Shown here: positions 1 to 8,496 of the stretch, in pieces
Layout: every line of letters starts with the position of its first letter
Position numbering within the stretch: position 1 is the stretch's first letter
Translations under genes and position numbers: made by a program
From: Pedobacter sp. KBS0701
GTDB lineage: Bacteria; Bacteroidota; Bacteroidia; Sphingobacteriales; Sphingobacteriaceae
Direction: 5' to 3'
NCBI RefSeq assembly: GCF_005938645.2
Contig: NZ_CP042171.1
Span: 2,108,001 to 2,172,000 of the forward strand
DNA: 64,000 nt
Notes under the pieces: generated by a model
Told to the model about the DNA's origin: nothing
Databases searched by the model: none
The model's input: the letters and a program-made list of their open reading frames with translations, nothing else

Positions 1-680
1 ATGGCATAAAAGGTGCCATCTGGTACCAGGGCGAATCGAATTACGAACGTCCAGACCGCTATGAAGATTTATTCCCTGCAATGATTTCTTCCTGGAGAAA
101 AAACTGGGATAATGGAGAGTTTCCTTTCTATTATGCTCAAATTGCACCTTATAATTATGCCCAATTGCCACCTTATCATGTTGGTGCAAAATTCAATTCA
201 GCATTTTTAAGAGATGCACAACGTAAATCCTTAACTAAAATCCCAAATTCGGGAATGGCAGTTTTAATGGATATTGGCGAGGAAAAATCAATCCATCCCG
301 CAAACAAAAAACAGGGTGGAACACGTTTGGCTTACCTGGCCCTATCCCAAACTTATGGCATAAAAGGTTTTGGTGCATTAAGTCCAAACTATGACTCTTT
401 CACAGTTGATAAAACTAAAGCGGTCATCAAGTTTCAAAATGCAGCAAATGGTCTAACTTCGTTTGGAAAAGATTTGGCCTTATTTGAAGTAGCAGGTGCA
501 GACCATAAATTTTACCCCGCAAAGGCAACTATAACAGGAAGCAGCATCACCGTTTCAGCGGAGCAGGTTAAGTTACCGGTGGCTGTTCGCTATGCCTTTA
601 AAGATTTTGTAACCGGCGATTTATTTGGTAACGATGGGTTACCCGTTTCCTCATTCCGTACTGATGATTGGGATAACTAA
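1..680 (+). CDS. Sialate O-acetylesterase-like protein, C-terminal part (5' end outside window)
   Basis: The reading frame is open from base 3 and stops at 678-680, so the start lies upstream of the window. It opens with GIKGAIWYQGESNY, the conserved WxQGExN block of the SASA/DUF303 carbohydrate esterase family, which places the visible part in the C-terminal third of the enzyme. Such enzymes remove O-acetyl groups from sialic acids or plant and algal glycans, usually in the periplasm or at the surface. The remaining residues look like the usual SASA tail plus a small beta-rich end. It reads toward the DUF5703 glycosidase-like gene, so both probably belong to one polysaccharide-degradation cluster that extends to the left. 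Substrate cannot be told from this piece. Confidence 0.85.
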   Translation, partial: GIKGAIWYQGESNYERPDRYEDLFPAMISSWRKNWDNGEFPFYYAQIAPYNYAQLPPYHVGAKFNSAFLRDAQRKSLTKIPNSGMAVLMDIGEEKSIHPANKKQGGTRLAYLALSQTYGIKGFGALSPNYDSFTVDKTKAVIKFQNAANGLTSFGKDLALFEVAGADHKFYPAKATITGSSITVSAEQVKLPVAVRYAFKDFVTGDLFGNDGLPVSSFRTDDWDN

Positions 681-687
681 GATGATT

Positions 688-812
688 TTAACCACGAAGC
701 CACTAAGCACACGAAGTACTTCATTTAAGAACTTAAATGTTCTTATATATCTTATATGGTCAAAATTTTTGAACCATGCCTCAGGTGTGCTCAGGTGTCT
801 TAGGTGGTCAAA
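688..812. repeat. Intergenic inverted-repeat element, copy 1 (degenerate)
   Basis: Begins eight bases after the esterase stop. Its left end (ttaaccacgaagccactaag) and its right end (gtgctcaggtgtcttaggtg) are imperfect inverted repeats. The middle block aacttaaatgttcttatata recurs with one change in the neighbouring copy at 832-951. This style of 'accacgaagacacgaag' palindrome is a common dispersed intergenic repeat in Bacteroidota genomes (general knowledge, not checked here). Confidence 0.7.
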
Positions 813-828
813 TACTATATGCCAAAAA

Positions 829-3186
829 ATGTTAACCACAAAGACACAAAGAGAACAAGGTATTTTATGTAGGAACTTAAATGCTCTTATATATCTTAAA
901 TGGTCAAAAAACCTTAACCTTTTCTTTGTGCTCTTCGTGTCTTCGTGGTCCATACAATCAAATGCTTTTTCCCAGGAAAAATCTCCATCTAACGTGGTTT
1001 GGAATACCCAAAGCCTTAATTCATCAGAATCGATGCCTGTAGGTGGTGGCGATATCGGCCTCAACCTCTGGGTAGAAAATGGCAATGTTTACCTTTATCT
1101 ATCCAAAAGTGGTACCTTCGATGAGAACAATACCTTACTCAAACTTGGTCGAATAAAACTCAAATTATCCCCAAACCCATTCCTAGGAAAAACATTCAAA
1201 CAAGAACTGATCTTAAAAGATGGTTACGCCCAGATTTCAGGCGCAAATAGTAAATTAAGCGCCAAAATCAATGTTTGGGTAGATGTTTTCAGTCCTGTCA
1301 TTCATTTAGACATTAAATCAAGTAAAAAAATCACAACAGAAGCAAGTTACGAAAACTGGCGATTTGAAGACCGCATAACCAAAGGCAAAGAGAACAACCA
1401 AAATTCGTATAAATGGGCGCCTCAGGGCATTGTAAAAACCTTTAAAGATGAAATTGCTTTTAAAAACAATACCCTTCAATTCTACCATCAAAATAAGCCC
1501 GAAACGGTATTCGATGTTGCTGTAAAGCAACAAGGCTTAGAAGATAGAAAAGCTGAATTATTCAATCCTTTAAAAAACCTGATTTTTGGAGGCTCAATGC
1601 AGGGAGATAACCTGTTTCCGGCGGGGAATTATGAAGGTGTTTATTTAAGTACACCTTTTAAAGCCTGGGTTTTGAAGAGTAAAAAGCCTTCAAACGCTAC
1701 CAATATTACCATTACATTAAATACTGTTACAGCAACCTCTGCAAAGCAATGGGAGCAAAGCTTAAATGTTATAAACAACAAAAATAGCCAGAAAGCAAGT
1801 ATAAAATGGTGGAACGATTACTGGAAAAGAAGTTTCATTTATATTAATTCCAAAGATGAATCTGCTAATCAATCGGCTAAAAATTATCAGTTGTTCAGGT
1901 ATATGTTGGGTTGCAATGCATTCGGCAAATATCCTACAAAATTTAACGGCGGTCTATTCACTTTCGATCCACAACTTACAGATACCGCTTTAAAATACAC
2001 ACCCGATTTCAGAAACTGGGGTGGAACACATACTGCCCAAAACCAGCGTTTGGTTTATTGGCCGATGTTAAAAAGCGGTGATTTTGAAATAATGAAACCC
2101 CAGTTCGATTTCTACCTGAATTTGTTAAAAAATGCTGAAATCAGAACGCAAGCTGCCTGGGGACATAACGGTGCCAGTTTTACAGAACAGTTAGAAAATT
2201 TTGGCTTACCAAATCCAGCAGAATATGGCTGGAAACGACCTGCAGATTTTAACAAAGGTATGGAATACAATGCCTGGTTAGAGTATGAGTGGGATACCGT
2301 TTTAGAGTTCTGTATGATGATTTTGGAAACGGAAAGATATAATGGCAACCACATCGAAAAATATCTGCCATTAATTGAAAGTTCTTTAACATTTTTCAAG
2401 GAGCATTACACCTATTTAGCCAAGCAACGCGGGGCAAAAACTTTAGATGCTGATGGACATTTGGTTTTGTATCCGGGCTCTGGTGCCGAAACCTATAAAA
2501 TGGCCTACAACTCCACCTCAACCATTTCGGCTTTAAAAACCGTTTTGGAAAGACTTGTGGAGCAACCCAATTTATCTGAAAAGCAAAAATCAGAATGGAA
2601 AGCCATGCTAAAAACCATTCCACCAATTAGTTTTAGGGTATTCGATGGCCACACAACAATTGCTCCGGCGAAACTTTGGGAACGCGTTAACAATACCGAA
2701 AGTCCGCAATTGTATCCGGTTTATCCCTGGGGGATTTACGGCATCGGAAAACCCGGTTTAGATACGGCTGTCAACACCTATAAATACGATACCGATGTGC
2801 TAAAATTCCGGAGTTACGTAGGGTGGAAACAGGACAATATTTTTGCAGCAAGATTAGGTTTAACTGAAGACGCTTCAAAATTAACCACAGCAAAGTTAAA
2901 AGACTCTGGAAGGAGATTCCCAGCCTTCTGGGGACCAGGTTTTGATTGGGTGCCAGACCATAATTGGGGCGGCTCAGGCATGATCGGTTTACAGGAAATG
3001 CTAATGCAGGTAGACGGCAAAAACATCTACCTTTTTCCTGCATGGCCTAAAGATTGGGATGTGCATTTTAAACTTTATGCGCCTTACCAGACCACTGTTG
3101 AAGGACAATTAAGGGACGGAAAATTAATAGATTTACGAGTATTACCAGCATCAAGGAAAGCAGATATAAAAATAATGATTCACTAA
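829..3186 (+). CDS. DUF5703-type secreted glycoside hydrolase-like protein
   Basis: The body of the protein starts around SPSNVVWNTQSLNSSESMPVGGGDIGLNLW, the N-terminal beta-sandwich of the DUF5703 family. It is followed by a helical (alpha/alpha)6-type region with FNGGLFTFDP, FRNWGGTH and AAWGHNGASF, resembling GH65/GH95-like enzymes, and a C-terminal LFPAWPKDWDVHFKL beta-domain typical of such enzymes. Activity is not established; a role on an exo-linked sugar such as fucose or galactose is inference. The frame is open from 625, but residues before the DUF5703 domain are translated repeat DNA. The last ATG before a hydrophobic stretch (LNLFFVLFVSSWS, then AFSQ) is at 829, chosen here. The mature part is complete; the 5' end is unusual and may be decayed or rebuilt. 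Expression from this start is uncertain. Confidence 0.7.
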   Translation: MLTTKTQREQGILCRNLNALIYLKWSKNLNLFFVLFVSSWSIQSNAFSQEKSPSNVVWNTQSLNSSESMPVGGGDIGLNLWVENGNVYLYLSKSGTFDENNTLLKLGRIKLKLSPNPFLGKTFKQELILKDGYAQISGANSKLSAKINVWVDVFSPVIHLDIKSSKKITTEASYENWRFEDRITKGKENNQNSYKWAPQGIVKTFKDEIAFKNNTLQFYHQNKPETVFDVAVKQQGLEDRKAELFNPLKNLIFGGSMQGDNLFPAGNYEGVYLSTPFKAWVLKSKKPSNATNITITLNTVTATSAKQWEQSLNVINNKNSQKASIKWWNDYWKRSFIYINSKDESANQSAKNYQLFRYMLGCNAFGKYPTKFNGGLFTFDPQLTDTALKYTPDFRNWGGTHTAQNQRLVYWPMLKSGDFEIMKPQFDFYLNLLKNAEIRTQAAWGHNGASFTEQLENFGLPNPAEYGWKRPADFNKGMEYNAWLEYEWDTVLEFCMMILETERYNGNHIEKYLPLIESSLTFFKEHYTYLAKQRGAKTLDADGHLVLYPGSGAETYKMAYNSTSTISALKTVLERLVEQPNLSEKQKSEWKAMLKTIPPISFRVFDGHTTIAPAKLWERVNNTESPQLYPVYPWGIYGIGKPGLDTAVNTYKYDTDVLKFRSYVGWKQDNIFAARLGLTEDASKLTTAKLKDSGRRFPAFWGPGFDWVPDHNWGGSGMIGLQEMLMQVDGKNIYLFPAWPKDWDVHFKLYAPYQTTVEGQLRDGKLIDLRVLPASRKADIKIMIH
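832..951. repeat. Intergenic inverted-repeat element, copy 2 (overlaps start of next gene)
   Basis: Tandem partner of the copy at 688-812. The left end ttaaccacaaagacacaaag and the right end ctttgtgctcttcgtgtctt with its trailing cgtggt form a long imperfect hairpin. The middle block aacttaaatgctcttatata matches copy 1. The right arm lies inside the reading frame of the DUF5703 gene and supplies its apparent signal-peptide codons. Confidence 0.75.
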
Positions 3187-3194
3187 GAGGTACC

Positions 3195-3266
3195 GTCTTC
3201 CTGAACTCGTTTCAGGATCTGAACAACAAGAGAAAGATGCTGAACTAAATTCAGCATGACGAACGC
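3195..3266. repeat. Two adjacent palindromic intergenic repeats
   Basis: Two hairpins follow the DUF5703 gene: tcctgaactcgtttcagga at 3199-3217 and gatgctgaactaaattcagc with its flank near 3235-3258. Both look like the dispersed 'cctgaa..ttcagg' and 'gctgaa..ttcagc' palindromes frequent in Pedobacter intergenic DNA. Neither is followed by a T-run, so they are not clear terminators. Confidence 0.6.
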
Positions 3267-3286
3267 TTTAAAATAATTAAAAAACT

Positions 3287-4075
3287 ATGGATTTACAGTT
3301 AAAAGAAAAAGTTATTATCATCACTGGTGCTGCAAAAGGCATCGGCAGGAGCATTGCAGAAGTGTTTGCTAAAGAAGACGCCATTGCTGTTATTGTTGGC
3401 AGAAAAGCAGAAGATAACCAGAAAGTAGTTGATGAAATTATTGCTCAGGGCAAAAAAGCAGAACAGTTTGTTGCAGAACTTTCCAATCCGGATGATTGCG
3501 GAAAAGTGGTTAAAGAAATCGTTGCTAAATTTGGAAGGATTGATGGTTTAGTAAATAATGCAGGCGTGAATGATGGGGTAGGTTTAGAAAATGGAAATTA
3601 CGATGATTTCATGGCTTCGTTACATAAAAACGTGGTGCATTATTATTTAATGGCACATCATGCCTTGCCAGAATTGATTAAAAGCAAAGGCGCCATTGTA
3701 AACATCACGTCTAAAACGGCTGAAACCGGACAAGGAAATACCTCTGCCTATGCTGCCGCAAATGGCGGTAGAAATGCATTAACCCGCGAGTGGGCTGTTG
3801 AATTATTGAAATATGGCATCCGTGTAAACGCAGTAGTGGTTGCCGAATGCTGGACACCTGCTTACGAAACCTGGATAGAGACTTTAGACAATGCAGAAGA
3901 AAAACTAAAAGAAATTACTTCAAAAATTCCATTGGAAAACAGAATGACAACTGCAGAAGAAATCGCAAACATGACCGCTTTTTTAATGTCTAATAAATCA
4001 AGTCATACCACCGGACAGATTATCCATGTTGATGGTGGTTATGTACATTTAGATAGAGCTTTAGCGAACGCTTAG
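3287..4075 (+). CDS. SDR-family oxidoreductase, probable L-fucose dehydrogenase type
   Basis: A 262-residue classical short-chain dehydrogenase. TGAAKGIG near residue 14 is the NAD(P) dinucleotide loop, NNAG follows near residue 91, NITSKTAE holds the catalytic serine region, and the C-terminal HTTGQIIHVDGGY is the usual SDR end. The segment ALTREWAVELLKYGIRVNAV followed by AECWTP resembles the bacterial L-fucose dehydrogenase branch, which oxidises L-fucose to the lactone; this assignment is inference by similarity. The tyrosine of the YxxxK motif is present (Y155), but the lysine position reads asparagine (N159, codon at 3761-3763), which is abnormal for an active SDR. It sits 105 bp before a zinc dehydrogenase and after a glycosidase-like gene, consistent with a deoxy-sugar oxidation pathway. 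Confidence 0.75.
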   Translation: MDLQLKEKVIIITGAAKGIGRSIAEVFAKEDAIAVIVGRKAEDNQKVVDEIIAQGKKAEQFVAELSNPDDCGKVVKEIVAKFGRIDGLVNNAGVNDGVGLENGNYDDFMASLHKNVVHYYLMAHHALPELIKSKGAIVNITSKTAETGQGNTSAYAAANGGRNALTREWAVELLKYGIRVNAVVVAECWTPAYETWIETLDNAEEKLKEITSKIPLENRMTTAEEIANMTAFLMSNKSSHTTGQIIHVDGGYVHLDRALANA

Positions 4076-4082
4076 AAAATTA

Positions 4083-4172
4083 ATTATTGAATGATAAATT
4101 GAGTGAATGATAGAATGATTTTAAAATCGCTACCAACATTCAATAATTCATTCATTCAAAATTCAATCATTA
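4083..4172. repeat. Imperfect inverted repeat of 'gaatga/tcattc' units
   Basis: Between the two dehydrogenase genes, a left half built of attgaatgataaattgag-type units faces a right half of ttcattcaaaattcaatcat, giving a long AT-rich imperfect hairpin. It looks like a dispersed intergenic repeat rather than a terminator. It explains why the frame is open upstream of the real start of the next gene at 4181. Confidence 0.55.
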
Positions 4173-4180
4173 AAATAAGA

Positions 4181-5194
4181 ATGAAAACCCTTACCTGTAC
4201 CACACCCGGAACTTTTGAATATTCGGAAACAGAAAAACCTACATTAAAAAAAGATCACGCCATTATAAAAATTAAACGGATCGGCATCTGTGGAACCGAT
4301 TTACATGCTTTTGAAGGCACCCAACCCTTTTTTAATTATCCCCGTGTGTTAGGGCACGAGCTTTCTGGTGAACTGGTTGAGATTGATGGAGCTGAAGGTT
4401 TTAAAACAGGAGAAGCCGTAACTTTGATTCCATATTTCAAATGTGGCGAATGCATTGCCTGCCGGATGAACAAATCAAACTGTTGTGTTAAAATGCAGGT
4501 TTGTGGGGTACATGTTGATGGAGGGATGCGCGAATATTTACAGGTTCCATCGAGAACGCTTTTACATGGCGAAGGGTTGAGTTACGATGAGCTCGCCTTG
4601 GTTGAACCTTTAGCCATTGGGGCGCATGGGGTTAGAAGGGCAGCTATTCAGCCCGGAGAGTTTGTACTCGTTATTGGCGCCGGACCAATTGGTTTAGGTA
4701 CTATGGAGTTTGCCCGGATTGCAGGTGCAAATGTAATTGCGCTGGACATTAATGAAGACCGCCTGGCATTCTGCAAAGATAAATTGAAAGTGCCCTATAT
4801 GGTTAACGCGCTTTCAGCTGATGTGGTTCAGCAACTGAGTGATATTACAAATGGGGATATGCCAACTGTTGTAATTGACGCTACCGGTAATCAAAAAGCA
4901 ATTAATAATGCCATCAATTATATGGCTCATGGTGCAAGGTTCGTTTTAATCGGATTACAAAAAGGCGATTTAATCTTCAACCATCCGGAGTTTCATAAAA
5001 GAGAATCTACTTTAATGAGCAGCAGAAATGCCACTATAGAAGATTTTGAACACGTCATTAAATCAATGAAAGCCGGTTTGGTTAACCCAACCAATTACAT
5101 TACCCATCAAGTTAAATTTGAGGAAGTAAAAGGTGAGTTTGAAAGCTGGCTTGATCCGAAAAATGGGGTGATTAAAGCGATGGTTAGTATATAA
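4181..5194 (+). CDS. Zinc-dependent MDR-family sugar/alcohol dehydrogenase
   Basis: A 337-residue medium-chain dehydrogenase. Catalytic zinc ligands are visible in GICGTDLHAFEG and GHELSGE; the structural zinc knot is the four-cysteine block in KCGECIACRMNKSNC. The Rossmann fold carries VIGAGPIGLGTMEFARIAGA, and a following D in LDINEDR suggests NAD preference. The family includes L-threonine, sorbitol and L-galactonate/L-fuconate-type dehydrogenases; the exact substrate cannot be read here. The frame is open from 4103, but the first 26 codons are translated repeat DNA and MKTLTCTTPGTFEYSE is the natural N-terminus, so 4181 is chosen. It follows the SDR in the same direction and likely acts in the same sugar-oxidation route. 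Confidence 0.8.
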   Translation: MKTLTCTTPGTFEYSETEKPTLKKDHAIIKIKRIGICGTDLHAFEGTQPFFNYPRVLGHELSGELVEIDGAEGFKTGEAVTLIPYFKCGECIACRMNKSNCCVKMQVCGVHVDGGMREYLQVPSRTLLHGEGLSYDELALVEPLAIGAHGVRRAAIQPGEFVLVIGAGPIGLGTMEFARIAGANVIALDINEDRLAFCKDKLKVPYMVNALSADVVQQLSDITNGDMPTVVIDATGNQKAINNAINYMAHGARFVLIGLQKGDLIFNHPEFHKRESTLMSSRNATIEDFEHVIKSMKAGLVNPTNYITHQVKFEEVKGEFESWLDPKNGVIKAMVSI

Positions 5195-5255
5195 TCCTCA
5201 TGTTTATAATTAAAATTAAAATAGGAATTTTAGTGAATTGCTAGTCTGGCTAGAA

Positions 5256-5709
5256 TCGTCATTCCCAACTTGATTGGGAATCTTAATGCAATAAGCATTA
5301 AGATTCCCGCCTGCGCCTATCGTGTGGACACAATTAATTATAACATTCTTCTATCGCTCTATGCCGTTGGGCATGGCACTTTGGAGCGCCAAAGTACCCA
5401 AAGCGCTTTGTCAATCCAGCAATGAGCCTTTTGCGCAATCTCACGCGCATCAAAAAAACAGCGGCACTTCGTTTTGTGTTCAATATTTTTTAAAATTAAA
5501 TCATCGGTTATGAACACAAAACCACTGCGTTTCAGGTTTGTTAGTGTCATTTTTACTGTTGTGCAACTGTTTTTTTGATTTCCCCGGCTCCTGGGATTGA
5601 CAGCGTCCTTGGTTAAAATCCGTGCTTTATTAGAGTTGGCTAGCAAAATGCCTAAAAATACTTAAAAAAGATGTGTCCACACGATAGGCCTGCGCGGGAA
5701 TGACGAACT
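5256..5709. repeat. Palindromic repeat interrupted by the MITE-like element
   Basis: The left part contains two nested hairpins (attcccaacttgattgggaat arms at about 5264-5284, and cttaatgcaataagcattaa). The palindrome attcccgc...gcgggaat, a typical 'cgtcattcccgcgcaggcgggaat' intergenic repeat, is split. Its left arm ends at 5316 and its right arm resumes at 5688 with gcctgcgcgggaatgacga. Removing 5317-5687 and one copy of the 8-bp duplication restores an intact hairpin. Confidence 0.75.
5317..5687. mobile_element. MITE-like non-autonomous element, copy 1 (371 bp, perfect TIRs, 8-bp TSD)
   Basis: The ends are perfect 16-bp inverted repeats: ctatcgtgtggacaca at 5317-5332 and tgtgtccacacgatag at 5672-5687. 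They are flanked by an exact 8-bp direct repeat, gcctgcgc, at 5309-5316 and 5688-5695. The interior holds no transposase. It does contain a conserved block (around 5380-5520 and onward to 5640) that recurs in inverse orientation at 43362-43898. Short frames through it, such as one reading WSAKVPKALCQSSNEPFAQ, are kept in both copies but probably reflect sequence identity of the element rather than a gene. The parent transposase is not in the window. Confidence 0.85.
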
Positions 5710-5752
5710 TCTACTAAAATCTGTAAATGGTAAATGAACGAAAAGCAGTTGA

Positions 5753-5847
5753 GAAATCTATAATAGATCTCTCCATTTCGCTGCGCTTCAGTCGAGATGA
5801 CGACCACTCTAGATTTATCCTATTGGCTGGTCTCTTACCGACCAATA
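5753..5847. repeat. Dispersed intergenic repeats downstream of the araA terminator
   Basis: The segment agatctctccatttcgctgc, continuing to gagatgacga, is a Pedobacter-style dispersed repeat; a related inverse copy occurs near 30945-30990. It is followed by tattggctgg and accaataaa arms (5821-5847) forming a short hairpin. Open frames through this stretch on both strands are not considered genes. Confidence 0.5.
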
Positions 5848-5867
5848 AACAAATTCCATTATTAAGA

Positions 5868-5901
5868 ACAAAAAAAGCCGATAATCCTGAAATTATCGGC
5901 C
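5868..5901 (-). terminator. Rho-independent terminator of the ara operon
   Basis: Perfect 9-bp stem gccgataat/attatcggc (5877-5885 with 5892-5900), loop cctgaa, followed on the minus strand by a run of seven T (5870-5876 as A on the plus strand). It lies 29 bp past the araA stop codon. Confidence 0.85.
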
Positions 5902-5929
5902 TGAACATTGAGCGTTAATTAACTAAAAA

Positions 5930-7420
5930 CTATTTATAGAAAACCTCATTCCAATGCAATTCATTTCTGAATTGATTGATTTTAGTATCTGCACCGATAT
6001 TTACATATTCTAAACCGGCAATATTGGCAAAATCCAATAAATGTTCGGTAGTTAAGTTCTGGCTGTAAGCGGTGTGGTGTGCGCCACCAGCATAAATCCA
6101 GGCTGCACAACCTGTTTTCATATCAGGCAGTGGTTTCCAAAGTACGCGTGCCACAGGTAAATTTGGTAAATCATGTTCCGCTTCTACGGCTTTTACTTCA
6201 TTCACTAACAGACGGAAACGGTTACCCATATCAATTAAAGATGCATTTAAAGCATCTCCACCAGCTACGTTAAAAACCAAACGTGCAGGATCTGCTTTGC
6301 CACCAATACCCAAAGGATGAACTTCTAAACTTGCTTTTCCACTTGCTAAAGAAGCATCAACTTCAAGCATGTGCGAGCCTAATACCATTGAATTTGCCGG
6401 ATCAAAATGATAGGTATAATCTTCCATAAAAGCATTTCCACCCGCTAAACCAGCACCCATTACTTTACAGGCACGTACCAAAGCAGCGGTTTTCCAGTCA
6501 CCTTCACCAGCAAAACCATAACCATCGGCCATTAAACGTTGTGCTGCAATTCCCGGTAACTGGATCATACCATGCAGATCTTCAAACGTATCAGAGAAAC
6601 CTTTAAAACCGCCATCAACCAAAAACTTACGTAAACCCAGTTCAATTTTAGCCGCATCGTAAACCGATTGATGTCTCGCACCACCTGCCTTTAAGTCATC
6701 GGCCATGTCATAGGTAGCTTCGTATTCCTTTAATAACGTTTGAACAGATTCCTCACTTATTCCATTAATTACCGCCACTAAATCACCTATACCATAGGTA
6801 TTTACCGCGAAACCAAATTTCATTTCAGCTTCCACTTTATCACCATCAGTTACCGCAACATAACGCATATTATCACCAAAACGGACAAATTTAGCTCCTT
6901 GCCAATCGTGCCATCCGGCAGCAGCCCTGCACCAGGTATCAATCTGTTTGGCTACTTCCTCATCCTGCCAATGGCCAACCACTACCTTACGGTCTTTACG
7001 CATACGGGTCACCATAAAACCAAACTCGCGATCGCCGTGAGCACTTTGGTTCAGGTTCATAAAATCCATATCGATCGTATTCCAAGGAATATCGCGGTTA
7101 AATTGCGTATGTAAATGCAATAAAGGTTTTTGCAAAACATTCAAACCTCTGATCCACATTTTTGCCGGAGAAAAAGTATGCATCCAGGTAATTACCCCAA
7201 TACAACTTTCATCAATATTAGCTTGCTGTAAAGTTTCAAAAATCTCTTCTGTCGTTTTTACAATCGGTTTGTAAACCACCGAAACAGAGATATTTCCATT
7301 TTGGTTTAAGGAATCTGCCACTTGTTGCGCATGTTCTGCCACTTGTTTTAAGGTTTCTTCGCCGTACAAATGCTGTGTACCGGTAATAAACCAAACCTGT
7401 AATTTTTTTAAATCAATCAT
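5930..7420 (-). CDS. araA: L-arabinose isomerase
   Basis: Converts L-arabinose to L-ribulose in the cytoplasm, the first step of arabinose catabolism. The 496-residue length and start [21 protein letters not shown] are those of AraA. Family blocks such as [40 protein letters not shown] and the metal-binding [11 protein letters not shown] are all present, including the conserved glutamates and histidines of the active site. It is the last gene of a minus-strand operon after araB and araD, separated from araD by 374 bp of repeat-rich DNA, and is followed by a clear terminator. Nothing is truncated. Confidence 0.97.
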   Translation of the reverse strand: MIDLKKLQVWFITGTQHLYGEETLKQVAEHAQQVADSLNQNGNISVSVVYKPIVKTTEEIFETLQQANIDESCIGVITWMHTFSPAKMWIRGLNVLQKPLLHLHTQFNRDIPWNTIDMDFMNLNQSAHGDREFGFMVTRMRKDRKVVVGHWQDEEVAKQIDTWCRAAAGWHDWQGAKFVRFGDNMRYVAVTDGDKVEAEMKFGFAVNTYGIGDLVAVINGISEESVQTLLKEYEATYDMADDLKAGGARHQSVYDAAKIELGLRKFLVDGGFKGFSDTFEDLHGMIQLPGIAAQRLMADGYGFAGEGDWKTAALVRACKVMGAGLAGGNAFMEDYTYHFDPANSMVLGSHMLEVDASLASGKASLEVHPLGIGGKADPARLVFNVAGGDALNASLIDMGNRFRLLVNEVKAVEAEHDLPNLPVARVLWKPLPDMKTGCAAWIYAGGAHHTAYSQNLTTEHLLDFANIAGLEYVNIGADTKINQFRNELHWNEVFYK

Positions 7421-7794
7421 TACTATCTATGTTATTTTTAATTTATAATCTGTTTTCAAACCTCGCAGGTTTTTAAAACCTGCGAGGTTTATTAAATCCA
7501 ATTTTATTCCTTTTTTGAAAAGCAAAATTCCGTATTTCATCGGTTACCGCAGTCCTGCTTTCCGTTTTATTCACCTACCTGCGGTTTGGGCTCATGCTCA
7601 CTCCAATCAGGTTTAACTTACTTAGGCAAACCTTATAATGTTAAACCCGACAGCAGCGGCAGCTCCCGATTCTTCATCGGGACTATAGCGAATGGCGGGA
7701 CTTTCGTTTCCTAAGTACTACTGCCAATGCTTTCCAAATTCTTTAAAATTTTTATATCATTAAGCCTCAAAATTCCAAACTAACAACTCCAAAA
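7421..7794. repeat. araD-araA spacer with strong hairpin and dispersed repeat
   Basis: No gene is seen in these 374 bp. A 33-base near-perfect palindrome occupies 7458-7490 (arms aaacctcgcaggtttt and aaaacctgcgaggttt, 16 bp each around one base). From about 7540 to 7720 lies a GC-richer block with ccgcagtcctgctttcc and cccgattcttcatcggga, related in style to the repeats at 24731-24860 and 25803-25933. The hairpin may protect or process the polycistronic mRNA; that is inference. Confidence 0.65.
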
Positions 7795-8496
7795 TCATTT
7801 CTGTCCATAATAAGCCCCGGAACCATGCTTACGCTCATAGTGCTTCTCAATCAACGAATCTTTTAACCTTGGGGCCTGCGAATTAATCTGCTCGGTTAAT
7901 AAAGCCATCTGTGCTACAGTTTCTAAAACCGCGCTGTTATAAACTGCTTTTTCGGCCGTTTTCCCCCAGGTAAAAGGAGCGTGGTTACCTACTAAAATCA
8001 TTTCGACTTCTTGATAACTCAGGCCTAAACTTTCAAAATGGTTCATAATCTGGAAGCCCGTCTCATACTCGTAATTCCCTTTGATCATTTCATCCGCCAT
8101 TGGTGGTGCACATGGAATATCGACGGTTAAATGGTCGGCATGTGTGGTTCCAAAAATTGGAATTGCCCTTTGTGCTTGTGCCCAGGCCGTACCATAGGTA
8201 GAATGTGTATGCACAATCCCCCCAATTTCTTCCCAGTGTTTGTATAAAACCGCATGGGTTTTAGTGTCTGAAGAAGGGCGTAAATCCCCTTCAACTGTGT
8301 TCCCGTCAAAGTCTACAATGACCATTTTTTCCGGCGATAAATCCTCGTAAGGCACACCGCTTGGCTTAATCGCAAATACTCCCTTTGAACGGTCGGCAGC
8401 ACTTACATTACCAAAGGTAAAAAGTACCAGACCCAGTTTAGGCAACTGCATATTGGCCAGATAAGCCTGTTGTTTTATATCCTGATAGTTGCTCAT
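7795..8496 (-). CDS. araD: L-ribulose-5-phosphate 4-epimerase
   Basis: Epimerises L-ribulose 5-phosphate to D-xylulose 5-phosphate, feeding the pentose phosphate pathway. The class II aldolase/AraD fold is clear: LFTFGNVSAADR, KPSGVPYEDL, SSDTKTHAVLY, and the zinc-binding HTHSTYGTAWAQ and GTTHADH. 233 residues is the usual AraD length. Its ATG overlaps the stop codon of araB by four bases (8493-8496), the mark of translational coupling within one operon. Confidence 0.96.
   Translation of the reverse strand: MSNYQDIKQQAYLANMQLPKLGLVLFTFGNVSAADRSKGVFAIKPSGVPYEDLSPEKMVIVDFDGNTVEGDLRPSSDTKTHAVLYKHWEEIGGIVHTHSTYGTAWAQAQRAIPIFGTTHADHLTVDIPCAPPMADEMIKGNYEYETGFQIMNHFESLGLSYQEVEMILVGNHAPFTWGKTAEKAVYNSAVLETVAQMALLTEQINSQAPRLKDSLIEKHYERKHGSGAYYGQK

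Noticed and set aside
651..1085. 144-codon minus-strand frame
   Set aside because: It is the shadow of the palindromic repeats and of the start of the DUF5703 gene; its residues are translated repeat arms.
5322..5646. Frames of 63 and 95 codons inside the first MITE
   Set aside because: No start context, no transposase or toxin motif, and the same sequence lies in the second copy in a longer element; treated as element sequence.
7458..7490. 33-base palindrome read as a terminator after araD
   Set aside because: No T-run follows on the minus strand, and araA downstream lacks its own clear promoter; a dispersed repeat or processing hairpin fits better.
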